34,753 nucleotides of DNA, from positions 1 through 34,753 of the forward strand of contig NZ_ACQL01000171.1 in assembly GCF_000175195.1 (NCBI RefSeq), given 5' to 3'. Source of the DNA: Actinobacillus minor NM305. Its GTDB lineage: Bacteria; Pseudomonadota; Gammaproteobacteria; Enterobacterales; Pasteurellaceae. Positions within the stretch are counted from its first letter, which is position 1. Every line of letters starts with the position of its first letter. Both the position numbers and the translations under genes were made by a program. Shown here in pieces: positions 16,242 through 24,522 of this stretch. The notes under the pieces were generated by a model that was given only the letters and a program-made list of their open reading frames with translations, searched no databases and had not been told where the DNA came from.

Positions 16242-17189
16242 ATGCTTACCATTGTTTTTCTTGATAGAACAGGTATTCCGGCTACACACGAAATTCCACG
16301 TCCAAATTTTGCTCATCAATGGATTGAATATGATCGCACATCGGCTGATCAGACGTATGAACGAGCGAAAGAGGCAGACATTATTATCACAAGTAAGGTG
16401 TTATTAACGCGAGAATTATTAGCAAAATTACCTAAATTAAAGCTGATTGCGATCACGGCAACAGGAACCAATAATGTGGATATGGTGGCAGCACAAGAGT
16501 TAGGCATTGTTGTCAAAAATGTGACAGGCTACTCGAGCGTTACTGTACCTGAACATGTGATGGGGATGATTTACGCACTGAAGCATAGTTTGATGAGCTA
16601 TCATCGAGATCAAATTATGACGGATCGTTGGGCAACTTGTGGGCAGTTCTGCTATGTAGATTATCCGGTTACGGATATTCGAGGTTCTACATTAGCCATT
16701 TTTGGTAAAGGAAACACAGGATCTGAAGTCGCTCGCTTAGCGCAAGCGGTCGGAATGCGTGTTATTTTTGCAGAACATAAAAATGCTCAGGTTATCCGTG
16801 AAGGTTATGTACCTTTTGAAGAAGCATTTAAGCAAGCCGATATAGTGTCGTTACATTGCCCTTTAACAGAGCAAACGCAACATTTGGTCAATGCGGAAAC
16901 ATTGGCTTTGATGAAACCGACAGCTTATCTTATCAATACAGGGCGAGGTCCACTTGTTGATGAAAAGGCATTACTGGAGGCTCTAGAAAATCGCCAAATT
17001 GCAGGGGCTGCGCTTGATGTTTTAGCAAAAGAACCGCCAGAACTGGATGATCCACTTATGCTAGCGGCAAAACGTCTTCCAAATTTACTGATTACGCCTC
17101 ATGTTGCATGGGCGAGTGATTCTGCAGTAACAACTTTAGTTAATAAAGTGACTGAAAATATGGAAACCTTTGTGGCAACAGGAAAATAA
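16242..17189 (+). CDS. D-2-hydroxyacid dehydrogenase (glycerate dehydrogenase/hydroxypyruvate reductase-like)
   Basis: This 315-residue NAD(P)-dependent enzyme belongs to the D-isomer 2-hydroxyacid dehydrogenase family. Substrates of close relatives are glycerate/hydroxypyruvate or glyoxylate; which applies here cannot be read from sequence. The Rossmann loop is GKGNTG (155-160). The catalytic triad is Arg235 (NTGRGPLVDE), Glu264 (LAKEPPE) and His287 (TPHVAW). CGQFCYVDYP between the two halves is typical of HprA-like members. AGGAGAAG precedes the ATG by about five bases. It lies just upstream of lolC with a 102-base gap, so shared transcription is possible but not required. Confidence 0.88.
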   Translation: MLTIVFLDRTGIPATHEIPRPNFAHQWIEYDRTSADQTYERAKEADIIITSKVLLTRELLAKLPKLKLIAITATGTNNVDMVAAQELGIVVKNVTGYSSVTVPEHVMGMIYALKHSLMSYHRDQIMTDRWATCGQFCYVDYPVTDIRGSTLAIFGKGNTGSEVARLAQAVGMRVIFAEHKNAQVIREGYVPFEEAFKQADIVSLHCPLTEQTQHLVNAETLALMKPTAYLINTGRGPLVDEKALLEALENRQIAGAALDVLAKEPPELDDPLMLAAKRLPNLLITPHVAWASDSAVTTLVNKVTENMETFVATGK

Positions 17190-17291
17190 TTTACGCTCAT
17201 TTTCGTAAATTTTTATATAATGTCGGCAATGAATAGAGGGGAAGTGAATCTAGACTTCCCCTTAGATTTTAGTATAGGAAGAATTTATTTA

Positions 17292-18464
17292 ATGAATTTA
17301 ACGCCGTTTTTTATCGCATGTCGTTATTGGCGGGCAAAAAGTGCGGATCGATTCGGTCGATTAGTCACGAATTTAGCCAGTTTTGGAATTGTCTTAGGTG
17401 TGATGGCACTCATTATTATGTTGTCGGTCATGAATGGCTTAGAGAATATGCAAAAGCGTAATTTGCTTTCAACGCTTCCGCATGCGGTGATCTCGCCTTT
17501 GGAAGGGCATTTCTCTAAAATGCAGCAGCTTACCTTGCCGGAATTTGTCATCAAACAAGTCCCAATAAATCGAACGAATGTGATGATACAAAGCCAGCAA
17601 GGCATCAATGCCGGACAACTCATCGGTGTTGAGCAAGAAAATGACGATCCTTTATTAACTGGGGAAAATATTGCTCAACTGCTTCCTCAGGGGGAATTTA
17701 ATGTGTTAATTGGCTCTCGGTTAGCTGATAAATTAAAAATTGGCGTGGGCGATAAAATCCGCTTAATGATTACTGAAAATAGCCAATATACCCCGATGGG
17801 AAGAGTACCGGTACAACGTTTATTTCATATTTCGGGTATCTATTATTCTAATAATGAAGCAAGTGAATACACCCTTTTTGCTAATTTAGCCGATGTTGGA
17901 CGGCTATTAAGGATTACCGAAGATCAAGTACAAGGGATTCGTCTCTTCTTAACAGACCCTTTTAAAGTGACAGAGCTCCCTTTCTCTTTTGATGAAACGC
18001 AATATCAAGTCAGTGATTGGCGTGAACAAAAAGGCGAATTTTTCCAAGCGGTTCGCATGGAAAAAAATATGATGAGCTTATTAGTCGGTCTGATAATCAT
18101 CGTAGCGATTTCCAACATTGTAACTTCTTTAAGTTTGATGGTAGTCGATAAACAAGGCGAAATTGCGATTTTACAAACTCAAGGTTTAACAAAAGGGCAA
18201 GTAACGCAAATTTTTGTTCTACAAGGCAGTCTTGTTGGGATTCTCGGTGCTGTTTTAGGTGGGGGCTTAGGTATTTTAGTAACCCATAACTTAGGCAGTT
18301 TATTGAATCTTATTAACCCAAGTATTCATTTACCAACGATGATCTCAGCCTCTCAAGTGATTGTGATTATCGCCGCTTCCATTGGCTTATCACTACTTTG
18401 TACCATTTACCCTGCTTACCGAGCTTCAAGAATTGAACCGGCTCAAGCATTGAGATATGAATAA
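17292..18464 (+). CDS. lolC: Lipoprotein-releasing ABC transporter permease LolC
   Basis: LolC with LolE and the LolD ATPase extracts outer-membrane lipoproteins from the inner membrane and passes them to LolA. The 390 residues show one N-terminal membrane segment (LASFGIVLGVMALIIMLSVM), a long periplasmic domain, and three C-terminal segments with the FtsX-type DKQGEIAILQTQG coupling helix. I choose ATG 17292 (MNLTPFFIACRYW), with AGGAAG nearby. The open frame extends 24 codons upstream to 17220, but that part is not family-like. lolD follows after 28 bases. Confidence 0.93.
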   Translation: MNLTPFFIACRYWRAKSADRFGRLVTNLASFGIVLGVMALIIMLSVMNGLENMQKRNLLSTLPHAVISPLEGHFSKMQQLTLPEFVIKQVPINRTNVMIQSQQGINAGQLIGVEQENDDPLLTGENIAQLLPQGEFNVLIGSRLADKLKIGVGDKIRLMITENSQYTPMGRVPVQRLFHISGIYYSNNEASEYTLFANLADVGRLLRITEDQVQGIRLFLTDPFKVTELPFSFDETQYQVSDWREQKGEFFQAVRMEKNMMSLLVGLIIIVAISNIVTSLSLMVVDKQGEIAILQTQGLTKGQVTQIFVLQGSLVGILGAVLGGGLGILVTHNLGSLLNLINPSIHLPTMISASQVIVIIAASIGLSLLCTIYPAYRASRIEPAQALRYE

Positions 18465-18492
18465 GACTATTTTATAGATAGAGTAATTAACA

Positions 18493-19173
18493 ATGACAGA
18501 ATTATTACGCTGTGAACAAATCAACAAATTTTATGACGAAGGGAGTCAAAAAGTTCAGGTCTTAAAAGATGTGAATTTTACGATGAATAAAGGCGAATTG
18601 GTAGCAATCGTCGGGAGTTCCGGGTCGGGAAAAAGTACGTTATTGCATACTTTGGGCGGCTTAGATCAGCCAAGTTCGGGGAATGTCTATATTAACGGGC
18701 AATCTCTGCAAAAATTGAGTGCAAATCAATTGGCGTACTTACGAAATCAGAATTTAGGCTTTGTTTATCAATTCCATCATTTAATGGCGGATTTCTCAGC
18801 GCTTGAAAATGTGATGATGCCGATGTTAATTGGCAAACAAAATAAATCGGAAGCGAGAGATCGCGCCGAAAAAATGTTACAAGCGGTCGGATTATCGCAT
18901 CGAATTGCACATCGTCCTTCAGCCTTATCAGGGGGGGAGCGTCAAAGGGTTGCAATTGCACGTGCGTTAGTAAATAAACCGGCTTTGGTGCTTGCCGATG
19001 AACCAACCGGAAATTTAGACCAAAAAACGACAGAAAGTATTTTTGATTTAATCAAACAATTAAACCAAGAGCAGAATACCGCTTTTTTATTGGTTACCCA
19101 CGATCTCGCTTTAGCGGATAAACTTTCTCGCCGTTTGATTATGCGAGATGGTGTGTTGAGTGAGGATATTTGA
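18493..19173 (+). CDS. lolD: Lipoprotein-releasing system ATP-binding protein LolD
   Basis: LolD is the ABC ATPase that powers LolCDE on the cytoplasmic face of the inner membrane. The 226 residues contain Walker [11 protein letters not shown]-loop [16 protein letters not shown], signature LSGGERQR, Walker B ALVLADEP and the switch His in VTHD. It sits between lolC and lolE; its TGA stop shares one base with the lolE ATG (TGATG), so the two are translationally coupled. An uptake sequence lies at 18879-18888. Confidence 0.96.
   Translation: MTELLRCEQINKFYDEGSQKVQVLKDVNFTMNKGELVAIVGSSGSGKSTLLHTLGGLDQPSSGNVYINGQSLQKLSANQLAYLRNQNLGFVYQFHHLMADFSALENVMMPMLIGKQNKSEARDRAEKMLQAVGLSHRIAHRPSALSGGERQRVAIARALVNKPALVLADEPTGNLDQKTTESIFDLIKQLNQEQNTAFLLVTHDLALADKLSRRLIMRDGVLSEDI
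18879..18888 (+). repeat. DNA uptake signal sequence (Apl type)
   Basis: Exact ACAAGCGGTC inside lolD. Confidence 0.7.
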
Positions 19174-20423
19174 TGAAAGCATCATTTTTCATTAGCTGGC
19201 GCTATCAACGAGGCAAGCAGAAAAATCGCTTGGTTTCTTTGATTTCATTGTTCTCAACGATGGGAATTGCACTTGGTGTGGCTGTGCTTATTATCGGTCT
19301 AAGTGCGATGAATGGCTTTGAACGTGAACTTAATCAGCGGGTATTATCGGTAGTCCCACACGCAGAATTATTTTCTTATGGTCAGCAAGGCAATATGCCG
19401 ATTAAAGAGAGTGCGAAACTTGAAGCTTTGGTTAAGCAAAATCAAAATGTGCGAGCCGTTGCGCCTTTTGTGAGTTTTACTGCACTGATTGAGAATGGAA
19501 CAGCACTTAAAATTGCACAAGTAAGAGGTGTTGATCCTGCTAAACAAGATCAGGTAAGCCAAATAGGGCAGTTTGTCCCAGTAGCACAATGGCAACAATT
19601 TCATCAAGAGGGCGGCCTAATTTTAGGTGCTGGGATTGCCAAATCACTTGATGTCAATGCAGGCGATGAGGTGACATTATTGCTTCCTCAACCGGCAGAG
19701 GATGGTAAATTAGCTCAACCTTTGCGTTTTAATTTACCTGTTACGGGTATTTTAAAACTTGAAGGGCAACTTGATCATAGCTATGCATTACTTCCTTTAG
19801 AAAAAGCACAAGAGTTATTAGAGTATCGCCCTAATGAGATTTCAGGGTTAGAATTGGCTCTTACTTCGCCTTTCGAAGCGCAAATGCTTGAATTGCCTCA
19901 ATTAGAAACATTTAAACAGCCTCTTTACCTCAACACATGGATTAACAAGTTTGGGTATATGTATAACGACATCCAGTTAGTTCGCACCGTCATGTACATT
20001 GCCATGGTGTTAGTGATTGGGGTAGCATGCTTTAATATCATTTCGACTTTAGTGATGGCGGTAAAAGATAAGCAAGGCGATATTGCGATTATGCGGACAC
20101 TTGGCGCGAATAATGCTTTTATCAAACGCATTTTTCTTTGGTATGGGCTTTTGTCAGGGATGAAAGGTGCAGCTATTGGTATTGTTTTAGGTGTGCTGTT
20201 ATCGCTCCACTTAACTGAGATCATTAAAATGCTTGAACAGTTCTTTAATGTGAAATTATTATCCGATGGAGTTTATTTTGTTAATTTCTTACCGAGCCAA
20301 TTAAACTGGCTTGATGTGCTGTATGTTCTATTAGCAACGATGCTATTAAGCCTTGTTGCAAGTTTATATCCTGCCGCAAGGGCTGCCAAATTAGAACCGG
20401 CTAAAGTCCTTAGCGGGCATTAA
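19173..20423 (+). CDS. lolE: Lipoprotein-releasing ABC transporter permease LolE
   Basis: LolE is the second membrane subunit of the LolCDE lipoprotein exporter and a paralogue of LolC. The 416 residues have the same plan: first membrane segment MGIALGVAVLIIGLSAMNGFE, a large periplasmic domain, then three C-terminal segments, with VKDKQGDIAIMRTLGA as coupling helix and YPAARAAKLEPAKVL at the end. The start is the ATG overlapping the lolD stop; a TTG one codon earlier is less likely. Keeping both LolC and LolE, not the single LolF of some other bacteria, is normal for this family. Confidence 0.94.
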   Translation: MKASFFISWRYQRGKQKNRLVSLISLFSTMGIALGVAVLIIGLSAMNGFERELNQRVLSVVPHAELFSYGQQGNMPIKESAKLEALVKQNQNVRAVAPFVSFTALIENGTALKIAQVRGVDPAKQDQVSQIGQFVPVAQWQQFHQEGGLILGAGIAKSLDVNAGDEVTLLLPQPAEDGKLAQPLRFNLPVTGILKLEGQLDHSYALLPLEKAQELLEYRPNEISGLELALTSPFEAQMLELPQLETFKQPLYLNTWINKFGYMYNDIQLVRTVMYIAMVLVIGVACFNIISTLVMAVKDKQGDIAIMRTLGANNAFIKRIFLWYGLLSGMKGAAIGIVLGVLLSLHLTEIIKMLEQFFNVKLLSDGVYFVNFLPSQLNWLDVLYVLLATMLLSLVASLYPAARAAKLEPAKVLSGH

Positions 20424-20564
20424 TCTTTCTCAAAATCCTGGCATTTTGATAAAAAATGCTAGGATACTAATCATTTTTAGCTTAAATTTTAATCTTTTTA
20501 TCCACTATTCCGCCTATTAGATCGGCAAACGATCTGATTTTCTCGCCATTTTTATGAAAAAATC

Positions 20565-20601
20565 TTGCAACTGTATGTCAAACCACTATACTGACATACA
20601 G
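20565..20601 (+). promoter_or_regulatory. recA promoter with LexA-type SOS operator
   Basis: A TTGCAA -35 (20565-20570) and TATACT -10 (20587-20592) are 16 bp apart. CTATACTGACATACAG (20586-20601) fits the SOS pattern CTGT-N8-ACAG with one mismatch and covers the -10. In addition AACTGTATGTCA (20569-20580) and TGACATACAGTT (20591-20602) form a perfect 12-bp inverted repeat 10 bases apart. Confidence 0.75.
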
Positions 20602-20610
20602 TTAATTACG

Positions 20611-20619
20611 ACAAGCGGT
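20611..20619 (+). repeat. DNA uptake signal sequence (Apl type)
   Basis: ACAAGCGGT in the recA leader, between the operator and the ribosome binding site. Confidence 0.6.
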
Positions 20620-20653
20620 TGTAAAATTTCAATGATTTACGAAGGAACAAATT

Positions 20654-21781
20654 ATGGCTTCAGATAACAAAAAGAATTCAAAAAATGTGAATACAGTAAC
20701 AAGACAGACCGATCCTGAACAACGTAAGAAGGCGCTTGATGCAGCATTAGCACAAATTGAGAAGCAGTTTGGTAAAGGCTCAATCATGAAGCTAGGACAA
20801 ACGCAAAACTTAGATATTGAAGCGGTTTCAACGGGTTCTCTTGGTTTGGATATGGCTTTGGGAATTGGCGGTTTACCAATGGGACGTATTGTTGAAATTT
20901 TTGGTCCGGAATCATCAGGTAAAACAACATTAACCCTTTCAACCATTGCTCAAGCGCAAAAAGCAGGAAAAACCTGTGCATTTATTGACGCAGAACACGC
21001 TTTAGATCCAGTATATGCTCGTAAATTAGGGGTAAATACCGATGACTTATTGATTTCTCAACCGGATAATGGTGAGCAAGCGCTTGAAATTTGTGATGCG
21101 TTAGTTCGTTCAGGCGCTGTTGATGTGATTATCGTGGACTCTGTTGCGGCACTAACGCCAAAAGCTGAGATCGAAGGCGATATGGGCGATTCACATATGG
21201 GCTTACAAGCTCGTTTAATGTCTCAAGCATTACGTAAATTAACGGGGAATATCAAAAATACGAACTGTTTAGTTGTTTTCATTAACCAAATTCGTATGAA
21301 AATTGGTGTGATGTTCGGTAACCCGGAAACGACAACGGGTGGTAACGCATTAAAATTCTACGCATCTGTTCGTTTAGATATCCGCCGTACCGGTGTTGTC
21401 AAAGATGGCGATAATATCATTGGTAGCGAAACGAAAGTGAAAGTCGTAAAAAATAAAGTGGCACCACCATTCCGTGAAGTTCAATTTGATATTATGTATG
21501 GCGAAGGGATTGCTCGTACCAATGAATTGTTAATTTTGGCTGAAAAACAAGGCTTTATTAAGAAAGCCGGTGCTTGGTTCTCTTATGAGGGCGATAAGAT
21601 CGGTCAAGGTAAAAATAATGCGATTAAATGGTTAAATGAACATCCGGAAGTTGCAAGTAAAATTGAAGCTGATCTTCGAGAGTTGTTTATGAAAAACCCA
21701 AATACAGCTTTAGCACTTGACGATGAAAAAGACAGTGATGCAGAAGATGTAGTTGAAGAATTTAATGACGAAGAACTATAA
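20654..21781 (+). CDS. recA: Recombinase RecA
   Basis: RecA forms ATP-dependent filaments on single-stranded DNA, drives homologous recombination and natural transformation, and triggers LexA self-cleavage in the SOS response. The 375 residues carry Walker A GPESSGKT (84-91), the [19 protein letters not shown] and [10 protein letters not shown] loops, and an acidic C-terminal tail ([20 protein letters not shown]). Compared with E. coli, where Walker A starts at 66, there are about 18 extra N-terminal residues rich in Lys, Asn and Thr. No other Met lies before residue 45, and AAGGA sits seven bases before this ATG, so the extension seems real. Control is by the SOS-type operator at 20586-20601. 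Confidence 0.97.
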   Translation: MASDNKKNSKNVNTVTRQTDPEQRKKALDAALAQIEKQFGKGSIMKLGQTQNLDIEAVSTGSLGLDMALGIGGLPMGRIVEIFGPESSGKTTLTLSTIAQAQKAGKTCAFIDAEHALDPVYARKLGVNTDDLLISQPDNGEQALEICDALVRSGAVDVIIVDSVAALTPKAEIEGDMGDSHMGLQARLMSQALRKLTGNIKNTNCLVVFINQIRMKIGVMFGNPETTTGGNALKFYASVRLDIRRTGVVKDGDNIIGSETKVKVVKNKVAPPFREVQFDIMYGEGIARTNELLILAEKQGFIKKAGAWFSYEGDKIGQGKNNAIKWLNEHPEVASKIEADLRELFMKNPNTALALDDEKDSDAEDVVEEFNDEEL

Positions 21782-21793
21782 ACTATAACAAGG

Positions 21794-21821
21794 AAATGCG
21801 GCAGAAATGTCGCATTTTTTC
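21794..21821 (+). terminator. recA-recX intergenic terminator/attenuator
   Basis: AAATGCG (21794-21800), a 10-base loop, CGCATTT (21811-21817), then TTTC. It lies 13 bases after recA and ends next to the chosen recX ATG. In E. coli a terminator at the same place lets only a small fraction of recA transcripts continue into recX. Confidence 0.75.
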
Positions 21822-21822
21822 T

Positions 21823-22323
21823 ATGACAGAGAAAATAGCAGAGAAAAAGACGCATAAATACAGCGCAACAAATTATTTGCTGTATTTACTCTCAAAACGA
21901 GATTACAGTGAGAAAGAAGTACGCACAAAGTTAAAATTAAAAGAGTATTCTTTGGAAGAAATTGAACTGGCGATTGAAAAAGCAAAGGAACATAAATGGC
22001 TTAGTGATGAACGTTTTTGTAGCGCATTTCTTCGCTATCGTGCTCAACAAGGAATAGGACCTCGCCGATTAAAACAAGAGCTAAAGATGAAAGGTATTGC
22101 GGATTATTTAATTACGCAAGCTTTAGAAGAAGCTGAATATGAGGAAATTATCGATTTTTTTACCTTGGCCGAACGTGTTTTTGAAAAGAAAAGACCTAAA
22201 GTTTGGGATATTAAAGCTAAACAAAAAATGTATCGATTTATGATTAGTCGTGGGTTCTATCAAGATCATTTTAGTCATTTGATGGAAATGGACTATAATG
22301 ACGAAGAAGATTTTTATGAGTAA
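21823..22323 (+). CDS. recX: RecA regulatory protein RecX
   Basis: RecX binds RecA filaments and limits their growth. It is 166 residues from ATG 21823 (MTEKIAEKK). The repeated three-helix modules show in YLLYLLSKRDYSEKEVRTKL, KWLSDERFCSAFLRYRAQQGIGPRRLKQEL and the C-terminal MYRFMISRGF. An alternative ATG at 21796 adds MRQKCRIFS but lies inside the terminator stem, with its Shine-Dalgarno one base away, too close to work. Low expression by read-through from recA fits the known need for little RecX. dnaQ begins six bases after its stop. Confidence 0.9.
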   Translation: MTEKIAEKKTHKYSATNYLLYLLSKRDYSEKEVRTKLKLKEYSLEEIELAIEKAKEHKWLSDERFCSAFLRYRAQQGIGPRRLKQELKMKGIADYLITQALEEAEYEEIIDFFTLAERVFEKKRPKVWDIKAKQKMYRFMISRGFYQDHFSHLMEMDYNDEEDFYE

Positions 22324-22328
22324 ATGAT

Positions 22329-23090
22329 ATGTTAGAACAAGAAATACATCGACAAGTGGTTCTAGATACTGAAACCACAGGGATGAACTTTAATGGTGCG
22401 CCACATATTGGACATAACATTATTGAGATTGGCGCAGTAGAAGTGATTAACCGCCGTTTAACGGGGAGAACATTTCACGTCTATATCAAACCACCTCGAG
22501 AGGTTGAAGAGGAGGCGATTAAAGTTCACGGTATTACCAACGAATTTTTGCAAGATAAACCAACTTTTGCTGAGATTGTAGATGAATTTGTCGCCTTTAT
22601 TAAAGGGGCTGAGCTTGTTATTCACAATGCTCCCTTCGATGTGGGCTTTATGGATCATGAATTTTCTTTTTTAGCTAATCCACCACCTAAAACAGCGGAA
22701 ATGTGTACGGTTACAGATAGCCTTGCTTTAGCGAGAAAAATGTATCCGGGAAAACGGAATAACTTGGACGCATTATGCGATCGCTTAGGAATTGATAATA
22801 GTAAGCGTGTACTTCACGGGGCGTTACTGGATGCAGAAATCCTAGCTGATGTTTTCTTAATGATGACAGGGGGGCAGATCGCATTATTAGCCGAAGAAGA
22901 ACATGACGAAAATCCACAGGTGGATTTATTAGAGGAAGGTCCAAAAATCGCTTTTGATACAAGCAATAGTGTCATTTTAAAAGCGGATGAAAGCGAACTT
23001 GAGGCACATCAACTTTTTCTTAAATTACTATATAAAAAATCTAAAAAAAATTGTATTTGGGGAAATCGTGATAATCTTGTCCTAGAATAG
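22329..23090 (+). CDS. dnaQ: DNA polymerase III epsilon subunit (3'-5' proofreading exonuclease)
   Basis: DnaQ proofreads for the replicative polymerase, binding alpha through its C-terminal tail. The 253 residues show the DEDDh exonuclease set: Asp13 and Glu15 (LDTETTG), Asp104 (HNAPFDVGF), His163 and Asp168 (LHGALLDAE). The C-terminus HQLFLKLLYKKSKKNCIWG parallels the alpha-binding end of E. coli epsilon. A run of eight A (23043-23050) codes part of this tail, but the frame is intact. It follows recX so closely that the two are probably on one transcript; dnaQ next to rnhA is the commoner arrangement elsewhere. Confidence 0.94.
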   Translation: MLEQEIHRQVVLDTETTGMNFNGAPHIGHNIIEIGAVEVINRRLTGRTFHVYIKPPREVEEEAIKVHGITNEFLQDKPTFAEIVDEFVAFIKGAELVIHNAPFDVGFMDHEFSFLANPPPKTAEMCTVTDSLALARKMYPGKRNNLDALCDRLGIDNSKRVLHGALLDAEILADVFLMMTGGQIALLAEEEHDENPQVDLLEEGPKIAFDTSNSVILKADESELEAHQLFLKLLYKKSKKNCIWGNRDNLVLE

Positions 23091-23153
23091 TTCTTAAAAA
23101 GAGTACATTTTGTCTATTTTCAAGGCAATTAAATTTCTTTTATTAAAAAATGT

Positions 23154-23182
23154 TTGCGTGTAATGAAAGAAATCATTATTAT
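23154..23182 (+). promoter_or_regulatory. Promoter of the tRNA-Asp pair
   Basis: TTGCGT (23154-23159), a 17-bp spacer, then TATTAT (23177-23182), ending 15 bases before the first tRNA-Asp. Confidence 0.6.
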
Positions 23183-23197
23183 ACAAAAACCAGTTGC

Positions 23198-23274
23198 GGA
23201 GTGGTAGTTCAGCTGGTTAGAATACCTGCCTGTCACGCAGGGGGTCGCGGGTTCGAGTCCCGTCCATTCCGCCA
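23198..23274 (+). tRNA. tRNA-Asp (GTC), copy 1
   Basis: A 77-base tRNA with anticodon loop CTGTCAC (GTC), TTCGAGT T-loop and encoded GCCA. The acceptor arms are GGAGTGG and CCATTCC, with a T5-A68 pair and a G4-T69 wobble. It differs from copy 2 only at those paired acceptor bases. Confidence 0.95.
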
Positions 23275-23283
23275 ATAAATTCC

Positions 23284-23360
23284 GGAGCGGTAGTTCAGCT
23301 GGTTAGAATACCTGCCTGTCACGCAGGGGGTCGCGGGTTCGAGTCCCGTCCGTTCCGCCA
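23284..23360 (+). tRNA. tRNA-Asp (GTC), copy 2
   Basis: A 77-base tRNA, same anticodon, acceptor arms GGAGCGG and CCGTTCC with a C5-G68 pair. It lies nine bases after copy 1 and is clearly co-transcribed with it. Confidence 0.95.
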
Positions 23361-23400
23361 ATATTTGAACATAGTATCTCCTTACGTTGTTTTATAGAAG

Positions 23401-23430
23401 AGCCTCAGAGAAATCTGAGGCTTTTTCTTT
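23401..23430 (+). terminator. Terminator of the tRNA-Asp transcript
   Basis: AGCCTCAG, loop AGAAAT, CTGAGGCT, then TTTTCTTT. The 8-bp stem lies between the tRNAs and the convergent SufE-family gene. Confidence 0.85.
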
Positions 23431-23809
23431 ATCTATTGGTTACGATCTGCTGAATTTGTCGTAGCCCGTTTAAGCGAGTGCTTGTTAGATGTTGAGCAAT
23501 TTTTAATTTATTGAATAGACCTGTTAAATCAAATTGGGGTAACGATTCGCTCGGGGTTTCTCCTAAAGCGGTTATGATAATAACTAAGATCCCTTGCATT
23601 AAACGAGCATCGCTATAAGCGACCACTTTTCTTGGCTCAATTTGGAAAGAAAACCATAAGCGACTTTCACAGCCATGAATTTCCGGTAATTGCGCTAACT
23701 CTTCTTCGGTTAGTTTAGGAAGTTGGCGACTTAGTTGAATTAACAAGCGGTATCTTTCTTCCCAAGATTTACAATTTTCAAAACGTTGATAAATTTCAGC
23801 TAAATTCAT
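23429..23809 (-). CDS. SufE/CsdE-family sulfur acceptor
   Basis: SufE-family proteins take persulfide sulfur from a cysteine desulfurase (SufS or CsdA) on one Cys. At 126 residues this is slightly shorter than E. coli SufE (138). The acceptor is Cys47 in PEIHGCESRLW, matching GCxSxVW of SufE and GCENRVW of CsdE. The C-terminal TSTRLNGLRQI follows the family SRxxGL pattern. It stands alone with no suf or csd genes nearby, so SufE and CsdE cannot be separated from this window. It is divergent from clpP. An uptake sequence lies at 23743-23751. Confidence 0.85.
   Translation of the reverse strand: MNLAEIYQRFENCKSWEERYRLLIQLSRQLPKLTEEELAQLPEIHGCESRLWFSFQIEPRKVVAYSDARLMQGILVIIITALGETPSESLPQFDLTGLFNKLKIAQHLTSTRLNGLRQIQQIVTNR
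23743..23751 (+). repeat. DNA uptake signal sequence (Apl type)
   Basis: ACAAGCGGT within the SufE-family gene. Confidence 0.6.
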
Positions 23810-23928
23810 TGTTTTACCTCATAAAATTTGCAAAAGATTGTAGCAATCTCACCGCTTATTGTTAATGATTTTCTGAAAGTTTGCTAAAATAGTGAAGTTT
23901 TATGACGATTTATTAAAAGGAATAAAAA

Positions 23929-24522
23929 ATGGCACTCATTCCAATGGTTGTTGAGCAAACCTCAAAAGGAGAACGCTCATACGACATTTACTCACGCTTA
24001 TTAAAAGAACGTATTATTTTCTTAAACGGTCAAGTTGAAGACAATATGGCAAACTTGATTGTCGCTCAATTATTATTTTTAGAAGCAGAAGATCCGGAAA
24101 AAGATATTTATCTTTATATCAATTCACCAGGTGGCGTTGTTACAGCAGGCTTAGCCATTTATGACACCATGAATTTTATCAAACCCGATGTTGCTACGCT
24201 TTGTACAGGACAAGCTTGCTCAATGGGCGCATTCTTACTTTCTGGTGGAGCGAAAGGGAAACGTTTTGCGCTACCAAATGCACGTGTTATGATCCATCAG
24301 CCGTTAGGTGGTGCACGTGGTCAAGCAACAGATATTCAAATTCAAGCGCAAGAAATCTTAAAATTAAAAGAGATGCTGACTCGTAAAATGGCTGAACACA
24401 GCGGACAGTCTTTTGATAAAGTGGCGGCAGATACAGAACGTGATAACTTTATGTCGGCTGAAGAAGCGAAAGAATATGGCTTGATTGATAAAGTATTAAC
24501 ATCACGCGGTGAGGTGGCATAA
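23929..24522 (+). CDS. clpP: ATP-dependent Clp protease proteolytic subunit
   Basis: ClpP is the serine peptidase chamber that degrades proteins unfolded by ClpX or ClpA. The 197 residues hold the triad Ser98 (GQACSMGAF), His123 ([10 protein letters not shown]) and Asp172 (ERDNFMSA), with the handle helix [22 protein letters not shown] lies eight bases before the ATG. Its TAA shares one base with the clpX ATG (TAATG), so the pair is coupled. Confidence 0.97.
   Translation: MALIPMVVEQTSKGERSYDIYSRLLKERIIFLNGQVEDNMANLIVAQLLFLEAEDPEKDIYLYINSPGGVVTAGLAIYDTMNFIKPDVATLCTGQACSMGAFLLSGGAKGKRFALPNARVMIHQPLGGARGQATDIQIQAQEILKLKEMLTRKMAEHSGQSFDKVAADTERDNFMSAEEAKEYGLIDKVLTSRGEVA

Noticed and set aside
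23043-23050. A8 run near the 3' end of dnaQ as a slippage or phase-variation site
   Set aside because: The frame is intact and the tail matches the alpha-binding end of the family. A slip would change only the last few residues.
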